Source: Peltaster fructicola | Lineage: Eukaryota; Ascomycota; Dothideomycetes | Length of the DNA stretch: 64,000 nt | Direction: 5' to 3' | NCBI GenBank assembly: GCA_001592805.2 | Contig: CP051143.1 | Coordinates: 2,706,635 to 2,770,634, forward strand | Part shown: positions 33,820 through 45,452 of the stretch, piece after piece | How the letters are laid out: each line of letters begins with the position of its first letter | Numbering within the stretch: position 1 is the stretch's first letter | Position numbers and translations under genes: made by a program | Notes under the pieces: model-generated | What the model was told of the DNA's origin: nothing | Database searches by the model: none | The model's input: the letters and a program-made list of their open reading frames with translations, nothing else

Positions 33820-34192
33820 AGCTGTAGACCTTAGATGATGCTGTAAATGATCAATCTGATGAGGCACAACTGGTTTGTGTCTACGTACACCGTACAGTCG
33901 TCGTAAAGCCGCTGTCGATGTCTGAGTGATGCTGCAGACGCTATATGGCACAGGTGGCTTAAGTCTATATAACCGTGCAATCGTCAGCAAGATGCTGTCA
34001 ATGTCACCCACTCGTGTGACCCTGGAGATTGCCACTCGGTCTTGGTTACGCAATTGGCTAGAGGCGCCGACTAGGGGCGGGTGATATGATAAGCTTCCAG
34101 CATTAGAAGGTCGTCAGAAGCGCTAGAACGTGGTCCCTCTTGATAAGAATGACCCTCGCTGATCGTCCTTCGAATTGTCTTCACACCTCGCC
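33820..34192. promoter_or_regulatory. Promoter region of the permease gene
   Basis: A 373-bp gap holding an imperfect direct repeat of about 45 bp (33879-33923 and 33963-34006). TATATAA lies at about 33967-33973 inside the second copy, roughly 220 bp before the ATG. Confidence 0.45.
33879..34006. repeat. Imperfect direct repeat, two copies 84 bp apart
   Basis: Both copies read GTCTA(c/t)...ACCGT(a/g)CA(g/a)TCGTC...GCTGTC(g/a)ATGTC. Most differences are transitions. Confidence 0.65.
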
Positions 34193-35890
34193 ATGGACGA
34201 CATCGAGAAAGCACCACATGGCGAGCCTCAGTGGCTGCCAGAGCAACCACAGCCACGACCACAACGCCCTCTAACGACAGAGGAGAAATTGGCAGACACG
34301 ACGATAGATGTCCATTCCCGAGGGTCGAGTAGCAATGGCGCACCTTATCATCCCGTCGGTGGTTTCTTCTCGAGACTGCGCGAGATCGAGGCAACTATGG
34401 ATCGTAAGCTGGGTATCGAGGCTCATGCCATTGAGCGCAAGCTCCCTGAAGACCGACAGCCTTGGTCGTGGAAGTCTGCATTGTCCATGTACGGTGTCTG
34501 GGCGAGTGGTACGATGAACTTGAGCTGTATGGCCACAGGCTTCCTGGGTAGGTCTATGAACACGTACGTGACGTTTGCTCACACCCACAGGACACGAGTT
34601 TGGCTTGTCACTCAGTCAGAGCATTCTCATCTGCATCTTCGGTTCACTGCTAGGAGGAGCTGCCACAGGCTTTTGCGCAACACTTGGAGCCCCAACAGGT
34701 CTTCGACAGATCTCGATTTCTCGTTACAGCTTCGGATGGTGGCCGAACAAGATCGTGGCCGCTCTGAATGCTATTCAACAGATTGGCTGGAGTGCTGTGT
34801 CTTGCATCACTGGAGGTATTGCTCTGAACGCAGTCGCTGACGGCAATGTCTCTGTGGCACTTGGTATTGTCATCATTGCTGTTGTCAGTCTGGTCATCAG
34901 TCTTGTCGGCATTCGAGCTATCCTGAAGTACGAGCGTTACGCTTGGCTGGTCTTCCTTGTGGTGTTCTTGATCATCTTCGGCCAGACTGGACCATATGCG
35001 GATAACGTCACGCCATCATCATTGGAAGGCAGCACGCTGAGCGGAATGGTGCTTGTTCTGCTTGCTATCGTGTACGGTTCCTCAGCAAGCTGGACGACAG
35101 TAGCTTCAGACTACTACACTTCGTATCCGGTGAACGTCTCTCGCACGGCTGTCTTCTTCTTCACGACCGCTGGTGTTGCTCTACCAACAGCTTTCGGCAT
35201 GATCGCTGGTTGTGTGTTGAGCTCAGGACTCAACAACAGAGCTGACTGGGCCGAGATCTATGAGGATGGTGGTATTGGGTTCCTGCTGCAGACTGCTCTG
35301 TATCCTCTTGGATTCGCCAAGTTCATTCTGGTCCTGCTCGTTCTGTCTGGCATCAACTGCAACATACTGAACACGTACAGTGCAGCGATCTCATGTCAGC
35401 AGTTTGCACGACCATTCGCATTGATCCCGAGAGTTCTTTGGACTGTTCTGTGCTTCGGAGTGATCATTGCTCTTGCTCTGGCTGGAAGAGATGCATTGTT
35501 GAACTACCTGGAGAACTTCCTGGCATTGCTCGGCTACTGGTGTACCAGCTACTTTGTGATTGTGTTCCTCGAGCACTATGCCTTCCGTAAAGGTGACTTT
35601 GCTCGGTACGATCTTGAGGCTTGGAATGATCCGAGAAGACTGCCAATTGGTCTTGCTGCGTTCGTGACATTCATTCTGGGAGTCGGCGCTTGGTGAGTTG
35701 TGCTTGACGATCTCCTGCGTATACTGATGAGTGTAGGGTCTCCTCGATGAATCAGACTTGGTATATTGGGCCGCTTGCTGCTATGATTGGCGATTATGGT
35801 GGTGATGTTGGTAATGAGTTTACGTTCGGCATTACCATTCTTGCATATCTGCCTTTGAGATGGCTTGAGTTGAAGCGATTCGGGCGGTGA
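34193..35890 (+). CDS. Purine-cytosine permease (FCY2-like, NCS1 family)
   Basis: Three exons, 34193-34547, 34591-35692 and 35737-35890; introns of 43 and 44 bp. The 536-residue protein has a hydrophilic N-terminus with ERKLPEDRQPWSWKSALSMYGVW. About twelve hydrophobic segments follow, starting with GTMNLSCMATGFLG. The NCS1 signature includes GAPTGLRQISISRYSFGWWP, ASDYYTSYPVN, GINCNILNTYSAAISCQQFA, a late LLGYWCTSYFVIVFLEHYAFR and AFVTFILGVGAW. These are proton symporters for adenine, guanine, hypoxanthine and cytosine at the plasma membrane. The ATG at 34193 has the context CGCCATGGAC; another lies six codons upstream. The exon 3 join is required to complete the last helix (QTWYIGPLAAMIG). 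Confidence 0.9.
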
Positions 35891-35971
35891 TGCCGATGTT
35901 GAGGGGAGTTGGACGTGGTCTGACCGATGTAGCATCGTCAGTCTTCGGAGATGTGTCTTGTGAAGGTCAGG

Positions 35972-38101
35972 TCATGAGCCTAGCGTGGCGTTGTCATCAG
36001 CTGGAAGTGCTTGGTCTGTCCACTTCCAATCACTATCCGCAAGGCCAGCCTCGATATCGAAGTCTAGGTCGATTGCTGTATCAACGACAGCAACACTCGG
36101 CGATAGGGCTTCGTTCGTGAGAATACTCTCGGGTGTTGGCTCGCTGCTAGAGACCACTGTCTGCGAATCCCAGACTAGCTGTGGTACAGTCGTCATGTGA
36201 AGCTCTTGCTGTCTCAGATGTGCTTGTCGAATCCTCCAGGCTTCGATGATCAGCTTTGCAGTATTAACGAAGTAGTGTGCGAGACCACGCTTCACTCCAG
36301 GCACTGCCATCTCCGCTGCGAAGGTCCCGTAGTTGTCGTCCATAGCCTGCCATGCTGCGTTTGCGAGCTCCTCGCCAGGTTTCTTGCACAGTACATTGAG
36401 AACATGGTGGTATGCCAGGGCAGGAAAGTTGTTGGTTGCATACCAGAGGAAGCTCTTCGTTAATGATGAGCGTCTCATCATCGTGTCGCATTCGAGCATC
36501 TTAATGGCATATGACATTGCAGCTGTGCGCTCGACGTCGGAAGGCTTCGCAGATGTATTGTAGATGGCGTAGTGCTCAAGTAAGCGAAGCTTGGCGAGTG
36601 AGCCTCGCAGCGTCCAAATAGTCATGTGGTGAAGAGGATCGGTGACGTCGCAAGCTGCGAAGACCGTCTCCTGTTCCTTCTCGAGAGCGTCCATGCCACC
36701 TTCGTAGCGTGCTCTTGCAATGCCGGATAGTGTGGGATTGGTGAAGCTAAGATGCGGTGTGCTATGTCGCATGAAGTCAGCTAGACGAGATCGTAGAACG
36801 ATGAAGCTGGCTTCTGTTGGTCGTTGTCCTACGTCTGGCATTGCTTTCATCTCTGTTCGAAGCTCGAAGTCGCTCAAGTTGCTAGGTACAGCGCAGTCCC
36901 ATGCTGGTGTCATCATGCTGGAAGCATAGTTGCAAAGCTCACAGACTCGATTGTCGTATATGACGAGGTTCCACCATAGGCGTCGACGAAGCTCGGCTTC
37001 TAGAATGCTGTACTTGGAGGAAGTCGCCTCGATGTGTAGACCATTGCGGTGACCCATTCTCAGGAGTACCGCTAGCATGCAGGAGAGTGACCTGACGTCG
37101 ACTTGTGCACGCAATGAGATCTGGAAGGTCAGCTTTGAATTGTTAGGAATGGTAAGCGTACGAGGAACAGGAAGAAGGCTGCAAGAGTCTCATCTGTTGC
37201 AGCCATCCAGATTCTACATCTGTTCATAGCCTGTTGACCTGCTGTCTGGAAACGGGCCAGTATCTCGTCTTTCGCAGTGTGAAATAAGTCCTGACACTGA
37301 TCTTCGTGAAGGCTAGTAATGGCAATGCTGTAGATGCTGAAGAGGAGGAATTCGAACGATGGTTCAAGACTGTCCAGCTTACCCATGGCTTCGATAATAC
37401 GAGGTTGCAGGCTCGGTGTGTGTGTAATCTTGAGCAATGGATTGACGTTGTCGAGGTATATCTGCCAAAGTCTGAAGATGTGACAGGGTTCTGGATGGAA
37501 GTTAGTGAGCGTATCGACTAGGACTGGTCCGAAGAGTAGGTGGTCGTGCATGTGGTCGAGACCATTGCTTGTGAAGCGTTGAGTGTAGGATTGATTGATG
37601 ATGTTCGCATCTGCTGTGGTTGAAGTATCGTGATCGTCTGCGTCGTCGCTGTCATCGCTGTCAAGAGTCTGGTGATGTTAGCATTGTTGTTAGCTAGTGT
37701 TGTTGTCACGTACTACACGACCCAGCGCCTGCCACAGATCGCTGTCGATGTCAGTATGGTCATGGTGTGGTGACATGTGCTCACATTGCTTCTGTAGAAA
37801 GTGGCGCTGTTGTCCTAGATCGAACGGGCTTGTCGATGCCCGGATGCAATGCTTCGAAGTCAACGTTGTTTTCTCGCATGATTGTTTCATATCGTCTGAT
37901 CTTGTCCAGTAATTCTCGTTCTGCGAAGCGACGTCGTCGTGGTTTCGCTGGTATCATGCTCGCTGGTACACACTGAACGCCAACTTTGATGCATGTCTGG
38001 CAAGGGTATTGTCGATTGCATTTGACCTTGCGTTGTTGACATAGCACACAGGCCTGTACACGAGACTTGCTCGGTTGTACTGTCTTATCGGGATCGTTCA
38101 T
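35972..38101 (-). CDS. Zn2Cys6 transcription factor with fungal_trans domain
   Basis: Four exons, 38101-37785, 37741-37714, 37668-37162 and 37120-35972; introns of 43, 45 and 41 bp; 666 residues. The 28-nt second exon is needed to keep frame. The zinc cluster is ACVLCQQRKVKCNRQYPC followed by QTCIKVGVQC, with the linker KPRRRRFAERELLDKIRRYE, probably the dimerisation helix. The middle-homology region carries IFRLWQIYLDNVNPLLKITH, LRMGHRNGLHIEATSSKYS and LEAELRRRLWWNLVIYDNRV. The Asp-rich linker (DSDDSDDADDHD) and the acidic C-terminal end (DLDFDIEAGLADSDW) may activate transcription. The gene ends 81 bp from the convergent permease gene; co-regulation is not implied by the sequence. Confidence 0.87.
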
Positions 38102-40088
38102 GGTTGTGAGTGTGTTCAGGCAGAGAGGTCGATCGCTTGACTATGAATCATGACGCTAGTGCTCTCAGCCACGAATTCAGCCACAGACGCTGGAGTGGTC
38201 ATGGAAGAGCTTCGATGGGGACTTTCCTTTCTTTCATCGACACACGATGCCACAACATCAGCTCTGTGCAAACACTACAGCTCGTCATCGACCTCGCGAG
38301 TTCCATATCTCGTGGAGTAGTGCTCGCGATGCTCCTGGAAGAGCGTCGTGGACCTCCGACGATGGCACGAATGAATACTTTCGCTACTCCCACCCTCCCT
38401 TAGCATTCTGATTCAGAACGTCTGCAACCCTTCCCTTATGCATTACTCGTGGCGGCTGGACGTCGTTCTGACTGCTGTTATTGAGCACAATGCTCCTCAG
38501 CGCTTTCACGATCACGGCGACCTCAACCTCGTCCTTGGGAGCACGAAGCTTAGAAGAGCTGCGGAAGCGGGCAAGATCAGTTATAAAGGCAGACCATCGC
38601 ATGCAGGATACAAGATTTCGAGTCGAGAACAGTGCAGAGGCATGCTGGCAGTCAGATTCTGTCACCTTTCCTTTGATCGTTGCTGGAAGCTGGCGAGGAG
38701 TTTTGCAAACCGTTGCTTCGATGCTGCTGCTCTCGCGTACTTCCGCACTGGTCGGGCATGCTAGAGTCTTGCTGTGGATCGGCATTGTCTCGCTGCTGCA
38801 CATTGTCGTGGTCTGCTTGTCGTCGGGTGTGCTGTTCGAACAACGATAGGCACAGAAGCAGGTGCCATTGATGCAGTAAGCTCTCCTGTTGGAGGCTCAG
38901 CTGCTCTCTAGTGCGAAGGTAAGTTGATTAAAGGAGGTTCCTATTCTTGTCGGAACGTCTCTTTGGTAGCATGTGCTCTGGTTGAGTCGTCTGCACTTCT
39001 CGGCTCTCTTCTTTCATTGTGCTCCTATCTCGAACGATCGTCCTTGCTGTCACAATGTCTCTTGGTCGTCAACAGCAGCAGGGAACAGCAGGAAACAGTC
39101 ACCTATATTGCGTCAGATCCACCACGACGCTGGACAGAGCGTGGCGTAGCTTTTACCGTCATCTGGCGCAGAGTCGACGCTCATTCTTTAACACCACAAG
39201 CCAGCGACTCGCAGCCCTTGCTTGGCAGTACCCGATCAGCTGAACGAGGCTCCTGCACACTAGACGTCGATGTGACACCTCATCGCAGGGTTGACAGCTG
39301 CTTGTTCTCCAAGGTGTCCGCAGCATCAACGACAGCCTGAAGCATCGTTCCACATGGCCAATGTTGTCTAAGAGCTGCAAACTGTCAAATGTCAGGCGCA
39401 ACGAACGTAATGGGTCAATCTGCTACGATGGAGCCTCGTAGCACTCAATCTCTACCATTGCACGCAGCTGACGCACAGCACACGGTTTGTCAGTGCAGTG
39501 GAGCCTTGCTATCTATTCCAAGCCGCTCTATGTCTCTCGTCGGTCTAACTTATTTGTCGCCTCTATCGCTCTGGTCGCCATTGCGCCAGCATGCTGAATG
39601 TTTGACACTGAGCATTGTCTCGCGAGCGCTGTGGCTTGGCCTCCTTGCCTCCGGAGACGATCATGTTCGAGCAGCATTGCAGCGTTCGAACGTTCTCACA
39701 TCAAGTTGTGAAGCAGAGCAGATACGCCACAGACAGACCTCACATGGCAGTCCTGGCTTTAGCGACAGGCTAGTGTCTTCCAGGTGCCTTTTCATGCATC
39801 TATGACACTATAAGACTGTCGCTAGATCTCCCTAGATCTCACATGTGCATCTCAGGTTACGGTAGTGGATACTAGCACCGACAAAGGAGCTCTATCGAGC
39901 TATGAATGTCGCTCACTACGACTTCAGCCCTCATCATGACATCACCATTCAAAGATGAATCGTGACGCACAAGATGTACAAGCTGCTATATAGCATGTCT
40001 GCCAACCAGCATTGAGAGAACAATCAATCTCAACCGCAACACACATACACACCTGTCCATTCATCGAGATCTATCAACATCTACCAAC
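38102..40088. other. Gene-free stretch, 2 kb
   Basis: No recognisable gene. Frames up to 139 codons exist (for example minus 38384-38803 from an ATG, and plus 38924-39340), but none has a domain, signal sequence or plausible splice partners. The last 120 bp hold the promoter and CA-rich leader of the small gene at 40089. Confidence 0.45.
39987..39993 (+). promoter_or_regulatory. TATA box of the small GAIGKQF-motif gene
   Basis: TATATAG about 100 bp upstream of the ATG at 40089. It is followed by a leader rich in CA and CAACA, as in strongly expressed fungal genes. Confidence 0.5.
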
Positions 40089-40412
40089 ATGTCCGACAGC
40101 ACAACCTCAGCAGCTGACAAGATCGGCGCCAACAAGAGCACCAACGCCATCCCACAAGAGGTGAGTCCTTTGTCTCGAGTGTCGACAGCTACTGACTAAG
40201 GGCAGAATCCATCCATTATCTCCTCTGCAGGAGCAATTGGCAAGCAGTTCAATCCAGATGGTAACGTAGGACAGATTGGCCAAGCTATTGGAGGTCCATT
40301 CAGCAAGGATGGTGTGATCGGCTCGCAATTCGATGCAAGCAAGAACGGTATTGCGGGACACGTCGAGCGTGCTGTCGACGGTCCAAGCAACCCTGCTGGA
40401 AGCTCGAAGTAA
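40089..40412 (+). CDS. Small Gly-rich protein with GAIGKQF-type motifs
   Basis: Two exons, 40089-40160 and 40206-40412; the 45-bp intron begins GTGAGT. The 92-residue product is hydrophilic and disordered in look, with repeated units GAIGKQFNPDGNVG, GPFSKDGVIGSQFDASKNG and GIAGHV. Similar short proteins with 'GAIGKQF' and 'GPF(S/D)K(D/E)G' units are common in filamentous ascomycetes, often under stress or conidial conditions, but have no assigned function. A TATA box and CA-rich leader support real, possibly strong, expression. No signal peptide. I cannot name a family with certainty. Confidence 0.72.
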
Positions 40413-40541
40413 GTGGGAATCGTAGCATAAGATTGTAACGAATACTATGTCCTGCATGTTGTTCGCCTATCTGTGCGTGAAGTTAGGGTGTACTCTGTAG
40501 GCTAATGTATGCTTCTTTTTGAACTCTGATGATCATGGCGA

Positions 40542-42162
40542 TCAATTCAACTGCTTGACCAGAACCACAGGACCATCATATACTCTTCGTCCATAGATGT
40601 TGAAGTATGTCACTGCAAAGATGACGACAGTCCCGTAGATGAGTGAGCTCCAGTTCATCGTCTCCGGTGCCACTGGAGTTGCCAATGGAAAGAATGCGAA
40701 GACATACATTGTGATCATAAATGCCAGGGCAGCGATGTTGATCGGCAGACCGTACACTCCAAGACTCCACCTTGCAGACGGTAAGGGGATGTCGTTGCGT
40801 ACCTTGCGCAGTGCAACGCAGGAGATCGATATGATATAGGAGCTCAAGATTGCACCCACTGTCAGGCTAACGATGGCGTTGAGTGCGACTGAGGAGCCAA
40901 GATTGATCAGCGAAAGCAAGCAGGTGATGATGAATGATACCGAGATGGCATTCAATGGTAGATTCCAGGTAGGATGAACACGAGAGAGGAAGCTGCTGAA
41001 TGGTAGACCACGATCTCGAGCAAAGGCGTACATCTGTCGTGAGGCCGTGGCCACGTTGCTGATAGTGCTGCATAAGCACATCAGAGTGATCAGAGCAGCC
41101 ATGATTGATGTTCCAGCCTTGTTCTGTGTCGCGTAGTAAAGAGTGTCGATGTACGCAAAGCCGTACGTTGGTGTTAGAGCAGCGTTGATATCTGGGATTG
41201 CGAATGCAAATGTGATAACCATGACGAAGCCAGTGATGCCGTTGAGTGTGAGTGTCCAGACCATTCCAACAGGTAGAATACGAGAAGCGTCTTGGATCTC
41301 TTCTGACATGTGAACAGCAGCGTCTGCACCCAGGAGGGAGTATAGAGGACCGATGATGCCTACTAAGCAAGAAAGACCTTGGGTCGGCCAACCAGAAGAG
41401 TTTATGAAGCTGGTGAAGACATCGCTCGCGTCCTGTCGTGGAGCGAGGATCCAGACTGGTATAAGGATAGCGAAGAAGCCGAAGATGTGGATGATCAGCA
41501 TGAGTCCTTCGATGAGTGGAAGTCTAGCGGCGAAGAAGGTGTTGAAGAGGATAGCAACCACAGCGACAGCGATGATCATGAGTGTAGCGTGCCATGGTTG
41601 AGGAATGTAATCGTCATCATTCAGGAGGATGATGCCTTGTAACTGGAGCGCAACCAGATATGAGCCTGCAGCAATATTGACCTGCCATCCAAGGACGCAT
41701 AGCCAGCCAGTGATGTAGCTAAGGAACTTCTGGCAACCTCGAGGGCTGAACTCTGATACCCAGTGATATTGACCACCAGACGTTGGCGCCATTGATGCCA
41801 TCTCTGCCATGCTCAGGATGGCTGTACCGAAACCGAAGAGTGAGATGAGGTACATCCAGACCATGCCAGCGAGTCCGCCATTGGGAAGGATATAGCTTGC
41901 CGTGAAGAGAACAGCTTCCCAAGTGCACATCAGGACAGCGACGAAGCCGATAACCGAGACGAGTCGGAAATTCCTCTAACTGGTGTAAGAGATGACAGTG
42001 AGTGGTGAGAGGTCAACGTACTCGTAGTTCCTGTGTCTTGCCTACTCGGTCCATGTCGATGCGATCTCGTTCTGTTCCTTTCTCATGCTCTGACATTGCG
42101 GGCGGAGAGTGTTCCATATCGTAGACATGAGCTTCTGTCTTCGTCATTGCGTTGGTATGCAT
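40542..42162 (-). CDS. APC-superfamily permease (choline/GABA/amino-acid type)
   Basis: Two exons, 42162-42022 and 41975-40542; the 46-bp intron ends at GTTAG and joins QELR to RNFRLVSVIGFVAVLMCTWE. The 524-residue product has about twelve transmembrane segments. Family marks are TWEAVLFTASYILPNGGLAG, SMAEMASMAPTSGGQYHWV, SYITGWLCVLGWQ, HMSEEIQDASRILP and ARDRGLPFSSFLSRVHP, typical of the fungal amino acid/choline transporter group (HNM1, UGA4). Substrate and direction cannot be told from sequence; plasma membrane is likely. The ATG at 42162 is chosen; one at 42147 is five codons in and equally possible. The N-terminal tail is Glu/Asp/His-rich. Confidence 0.87.
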
Positions 42163-43788
42163 GGCGTTGCCGACGTAGGTATGATGACGCTTCGGGACAG
42201 CTGAGTTGCAAGCAGACAGGTGTATTGATGCTGAAAAGTGAAGAAGATCATGAATGCTGAGTTCACATGCTGAATCAGCGTTGTACATGCACATGCCGTT
42301 TGACCTGCAGTAGTGTCAAGCTGTCGGTCCGGTAGCTGTTATAGGCAGGTGATCTGCTGGAAGTGATCCATCGTGAGTGGCCTATCAAGACATGTCTATC
42401 GACGGCACCTTCAATGCGCTTCTGCTAGTGTGGCTGGTGTTGGAGTTCGACCACTACGATTGTGAAGTTGTTGCAGTTGACCAAGAGCATTGGGAGACTG
42501 CGTTGTGCAGGCAGCGGCGTACTCAGATATGCATGACAGCAGCCGATCCGAGACTGTGCTGTGCACATCTGCTAACGCAGATACGAGAGACAGCCATCGT
42601 TCCGATGGTGTGCTAAACGATATGATGAGGGCTGCTTGCTCGACACGTGGTTTCAAGGCTGGCAGAGTACGAACGTTCGATGCGAGTAGATGACATGCGT
42701 TCCAGCTTCCCTCTCGATACGCGCTCGATGCTTGCTCTTCTGGTGTGCTCTCCGTTGGTCGGAGAGCATTGATAGCCCCTTCCTGTACACTTGTGTTCAT
42801 ATCCAATCCGCATTGCAGATATCCTTCTCTTACGACTCCAAGGACCTTCCTCTTGTTGTGATCAGTGGCTATGATGTGATGTGCTGTGCTGAGCTGCACT
42901 GAGAACAGATTCGGAGCCATGTAAGCGACAGGCAGCTTCGCAATGTCAATGGTCGGGTGGTTGAAGTGTCGACGTAGCTTGCAAGCCAGATGCATCTAGG
43001 CCACGGACGACGAAGAGACTTGATACTGAGTCGTCGGCCGTGCCAAGGAGGTCGCGTCTCTGATAGGAGGCGTTCTTGCATCGAGGGACGTCGAACGGGA
43101 AGAGAGGCGAGTTGTGGATAGTCTGTTGCAGCGCGTATGTCTTTGCACAAATCGCCGCGCATTGTGATAAGCTCGTTCGTTGTGGGTTCGTGGCATTGAG
43201 CCTGTGACAGCTAAGGTGAGAGCTGCGCATCTCAGACAGGATATAGGCGACTGATCATGACCATGAGTAATACAACAGGGTCTTGTGATCGGGTATGAGC
43301 GTGCTGTGTGTGTAACTTTGGTCAAACTTCCAGCGCTTCCTTGTCCTTCATCGCGCGCTTATGTTCTTGTCCATCTCTTTCGATGCTGCGATAGCCAGCC
43401 GATAGTGGTCTCAGGTTGTGCGTAGACGAAGCAGATCGAGTTCGTGGAGCGAGGAGAGATGCAGGAGGTAGATTTGAAGCGAAGAAAGGACATCGATTGC
43501 GCAGTCCCGGTGTACAAACCTATGATGAAGTCAATGGCGACGTCGTCATCCGGCGAGGCTGCTTTATGCGTCACGTGGTGAGCGAATCGGTTGTCGCTGG
43601 TTAGATGCATAATCGATGCTATAGACGTGGTTATGGAAGATGGTTTTCCCCTCTTGAAGGCTAATTTCGTTGACGACATTTGCGTCTCGGTGTGCGTCGA
43701 ATGTGCTCGGCATCTGTGCGATGATGGGATCTTGTAGACGCTCTTGCTTGACGGCGATATGGTATGGTTGAGTCCAATCGCTGCTTTG
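42163..43788. other. Gene-poor stretch, 1.6 kb
   Basis: The longest ATG-started frame is minus 42411-42995 (194 codons), with no recognisable motif; a 165-codon frame overlaps the next gene's 3' side. I would not call either without expression data. Confidence 0.4.
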
Positions 43789-45024
43789 TCATGTCGACCA
43801 GTCGTAGTCAGGGATACCAAACTTGTCTTTCGCGAAAGCAGTTCCGAAGATGCCATTGATCCAAGAGAAGTACGGTCCTAGACTCGTGCCGAAAGCAACA
43901 ACCTTGAATAACATGTTCCTGAAGTACAGACCCCAAGCAGTCTGTGGCGCCAGTATGCCGGGAACTCCAGGTGGAATGGAGCCGAGATCTTTTATGATCG
44001 GACGCATACGATCTTCGTATCCTTGGAGTCCTGCTTTGACACTATTGTGCTTCATGATCTCGCCAGCTAGGATGTATGCGCCAGCCATTGCCATGCTCGT
44101 ACCCATGCCTGCTGAACCGGCAGAGTATCCAGCGTCTCCTACGAGGACGAATCGGCCTTTGCTGAGCTGTGGTACCTTCACTTGGACCAGCTCGGAAGCG
44201 TAGAGATCTTCGCAGTCTTGTAGTCCTTTGATGATCTCGTCACACTTCCATCCCTGTCCTCGCAGACGGTCGCATACGAATGATTTGAGGTCATCCTTCT
44301 GTGCTTCTCGAAACGGTAGTGTTGCATCCTTGCCTTGATGTATGCTGATCAAAGCAACCTTGTTGCCGTGTGTTACTGGGTCTGGCCCAACGCCGAGGAA
44401 GAGTCCAGGCACAGCACTGTACGATTGACCCATGTTGGTGTTTGTGATGTTGTTAGGAATGGTGAAGTATGACGCCCATGCATTGAGTGGTCTGATGTGA
44501 TCACGAACACCACATTCGAAGCCGAGAGCTCTTGTCCTTGAGGTGGCTCCGTCGCACGCAACGACGAGGTCGTATATGTCAGTGCTGCCGCTTTGAAACT
44601 CGACTGTGATCGAGTCCTCACTTTGCTGTAGCGTTTTGACCTGCTCATCGAAGATGTACTTCACCTTGTCTTTCGTGAGGTCGTAGAATATGCCTGAAAG
44701 ATCGCCACGGAAGATCTCGTACTCTGAGACAACGGATTGCTGTTCAGGATTGCCTGTGGCCAGCATTGTAGCGATCGGAGCACCGTGTGTGTCAACAAAC
44801 TGAAAGCCATCGATGTGGTAGAGCTTCGAGCGGATTGCGTCTTCGAGGCCAGGAAGTTTTCGCATCACAGTAACTCCTACTGATCGTATGTCAACATTCT
44901 GACCTCCTTTGCGAAATGACGGGAATCGTTCGATGACTGTCACTGATGCACCAGCTCTGGCGAACCAGTATGCTGCTGCAGGACCTGCGATTGAAGCGCC
45001 GACTATGAGAACCTTGAGAGGCAT
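43789..45024 (-). CDS. FAD-dependent monooxygenase (PHBH fold)
   Basis: A 411-residue intronless protein. The N-terminus MPLKVLIVGASIAGPAAAYWFARAG is the Rossmann GxGxxG-type FAD motif, followed by VTVIERFPSFRKGGQNVDIR. The second motif DLVVACDGATSRTR (DG motif) and the third GRFVLVGDAGYSAGSAGMGT (GD motif) complete the class A flavoprotein hydroxylase signature. The GQNVDIR and C-terminal PGILAPQTAWGLYFRN pieces match the group related to TetX and to tailoring enzymes of fungal secondary metabolism. No polyketide or peptide synthase lies in the window. The ATG at 45024 gives the family-typical start; an in-frame ATG at 45084 would add a Ser-rich leader. The substrate is unknown. Confidence 0.85.
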   Translation of the reverse strand: MPLKVLIVGASIAGPAAAYWFARAGASVTVIERFPSFRKGGQNVDIRSVGVTVMRKLPGLEDAIRSKLYHIDGFQFVDTHGAPIATMLATGNPEQQSVVSEYEIFRGDLSGIFYDLTKDKVKYIFDEQVKTLQQSEDSITVEFQSGSTDIYDLVVACDGATSRTRALGFECGVRDHIRPLNAWASYFTIPNNITNTNMGQSYSAVPGLFLGVGPDPVTHGNKVALISIHQGKDATLPFREAQKDDLKSFVCDRLRGQGWKCDEIIKGLQDCEDLYASELVQVKVPQLSKGRFVLVGDAGYSAGSAGMGTSMAMAGAYILAGEIMKHNSVKAGLQGYEDRMRPIIKDLGSIPPGVPGILAPQTAWGLYFRNMLFKVVAFGTSLGPYFSWINGIFGTAFAKDKFGIPDYDWST

Positions 45025-45452
45025 GCTGGGTAGATGTAAGTGTGAGGCAGAGGGTGATGAGGAGGATGAGGATGAAGGTGGCATTGATGAGTGCGACTTA
45101 GCCTCTATACTTATAGTGCCATTGCGGTGTGCTTTTGGCGATGAGTTGTTGTTGTCGGTGTCTAGAAGTCTCCGTCGAGATGAGAGTGCGGGAGAGAACT
45201 TCGCCGGTGGACGGTGTGGCACTATTCGGTCTCCTACATCACCGTAACTTGGACTCAATCACCTCTTATCGTTGTCGTCAGGGAATGAATCGCGCAAGCA
45301 GAATTGCTGTCAATGCTGGCAGCTCGTGTAGAGATTGACGATCACGTACGCTTCTGTCAAGCATCTGAGGTTAAGCTGACGATAGGTGAGAATCTTACTT
45401 CCCTGCATACAACGAGACCCAGTCCTGCATTTCCTCCACCTAAGGTTACACG

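Noticed and set aside
42411-42995. 194-codon minus-strand frame
   Set aside because: No motif, splice partner or composition signal; one ATG-started frame of this size in 1.6 kb of moderate GC is not strong evidence.
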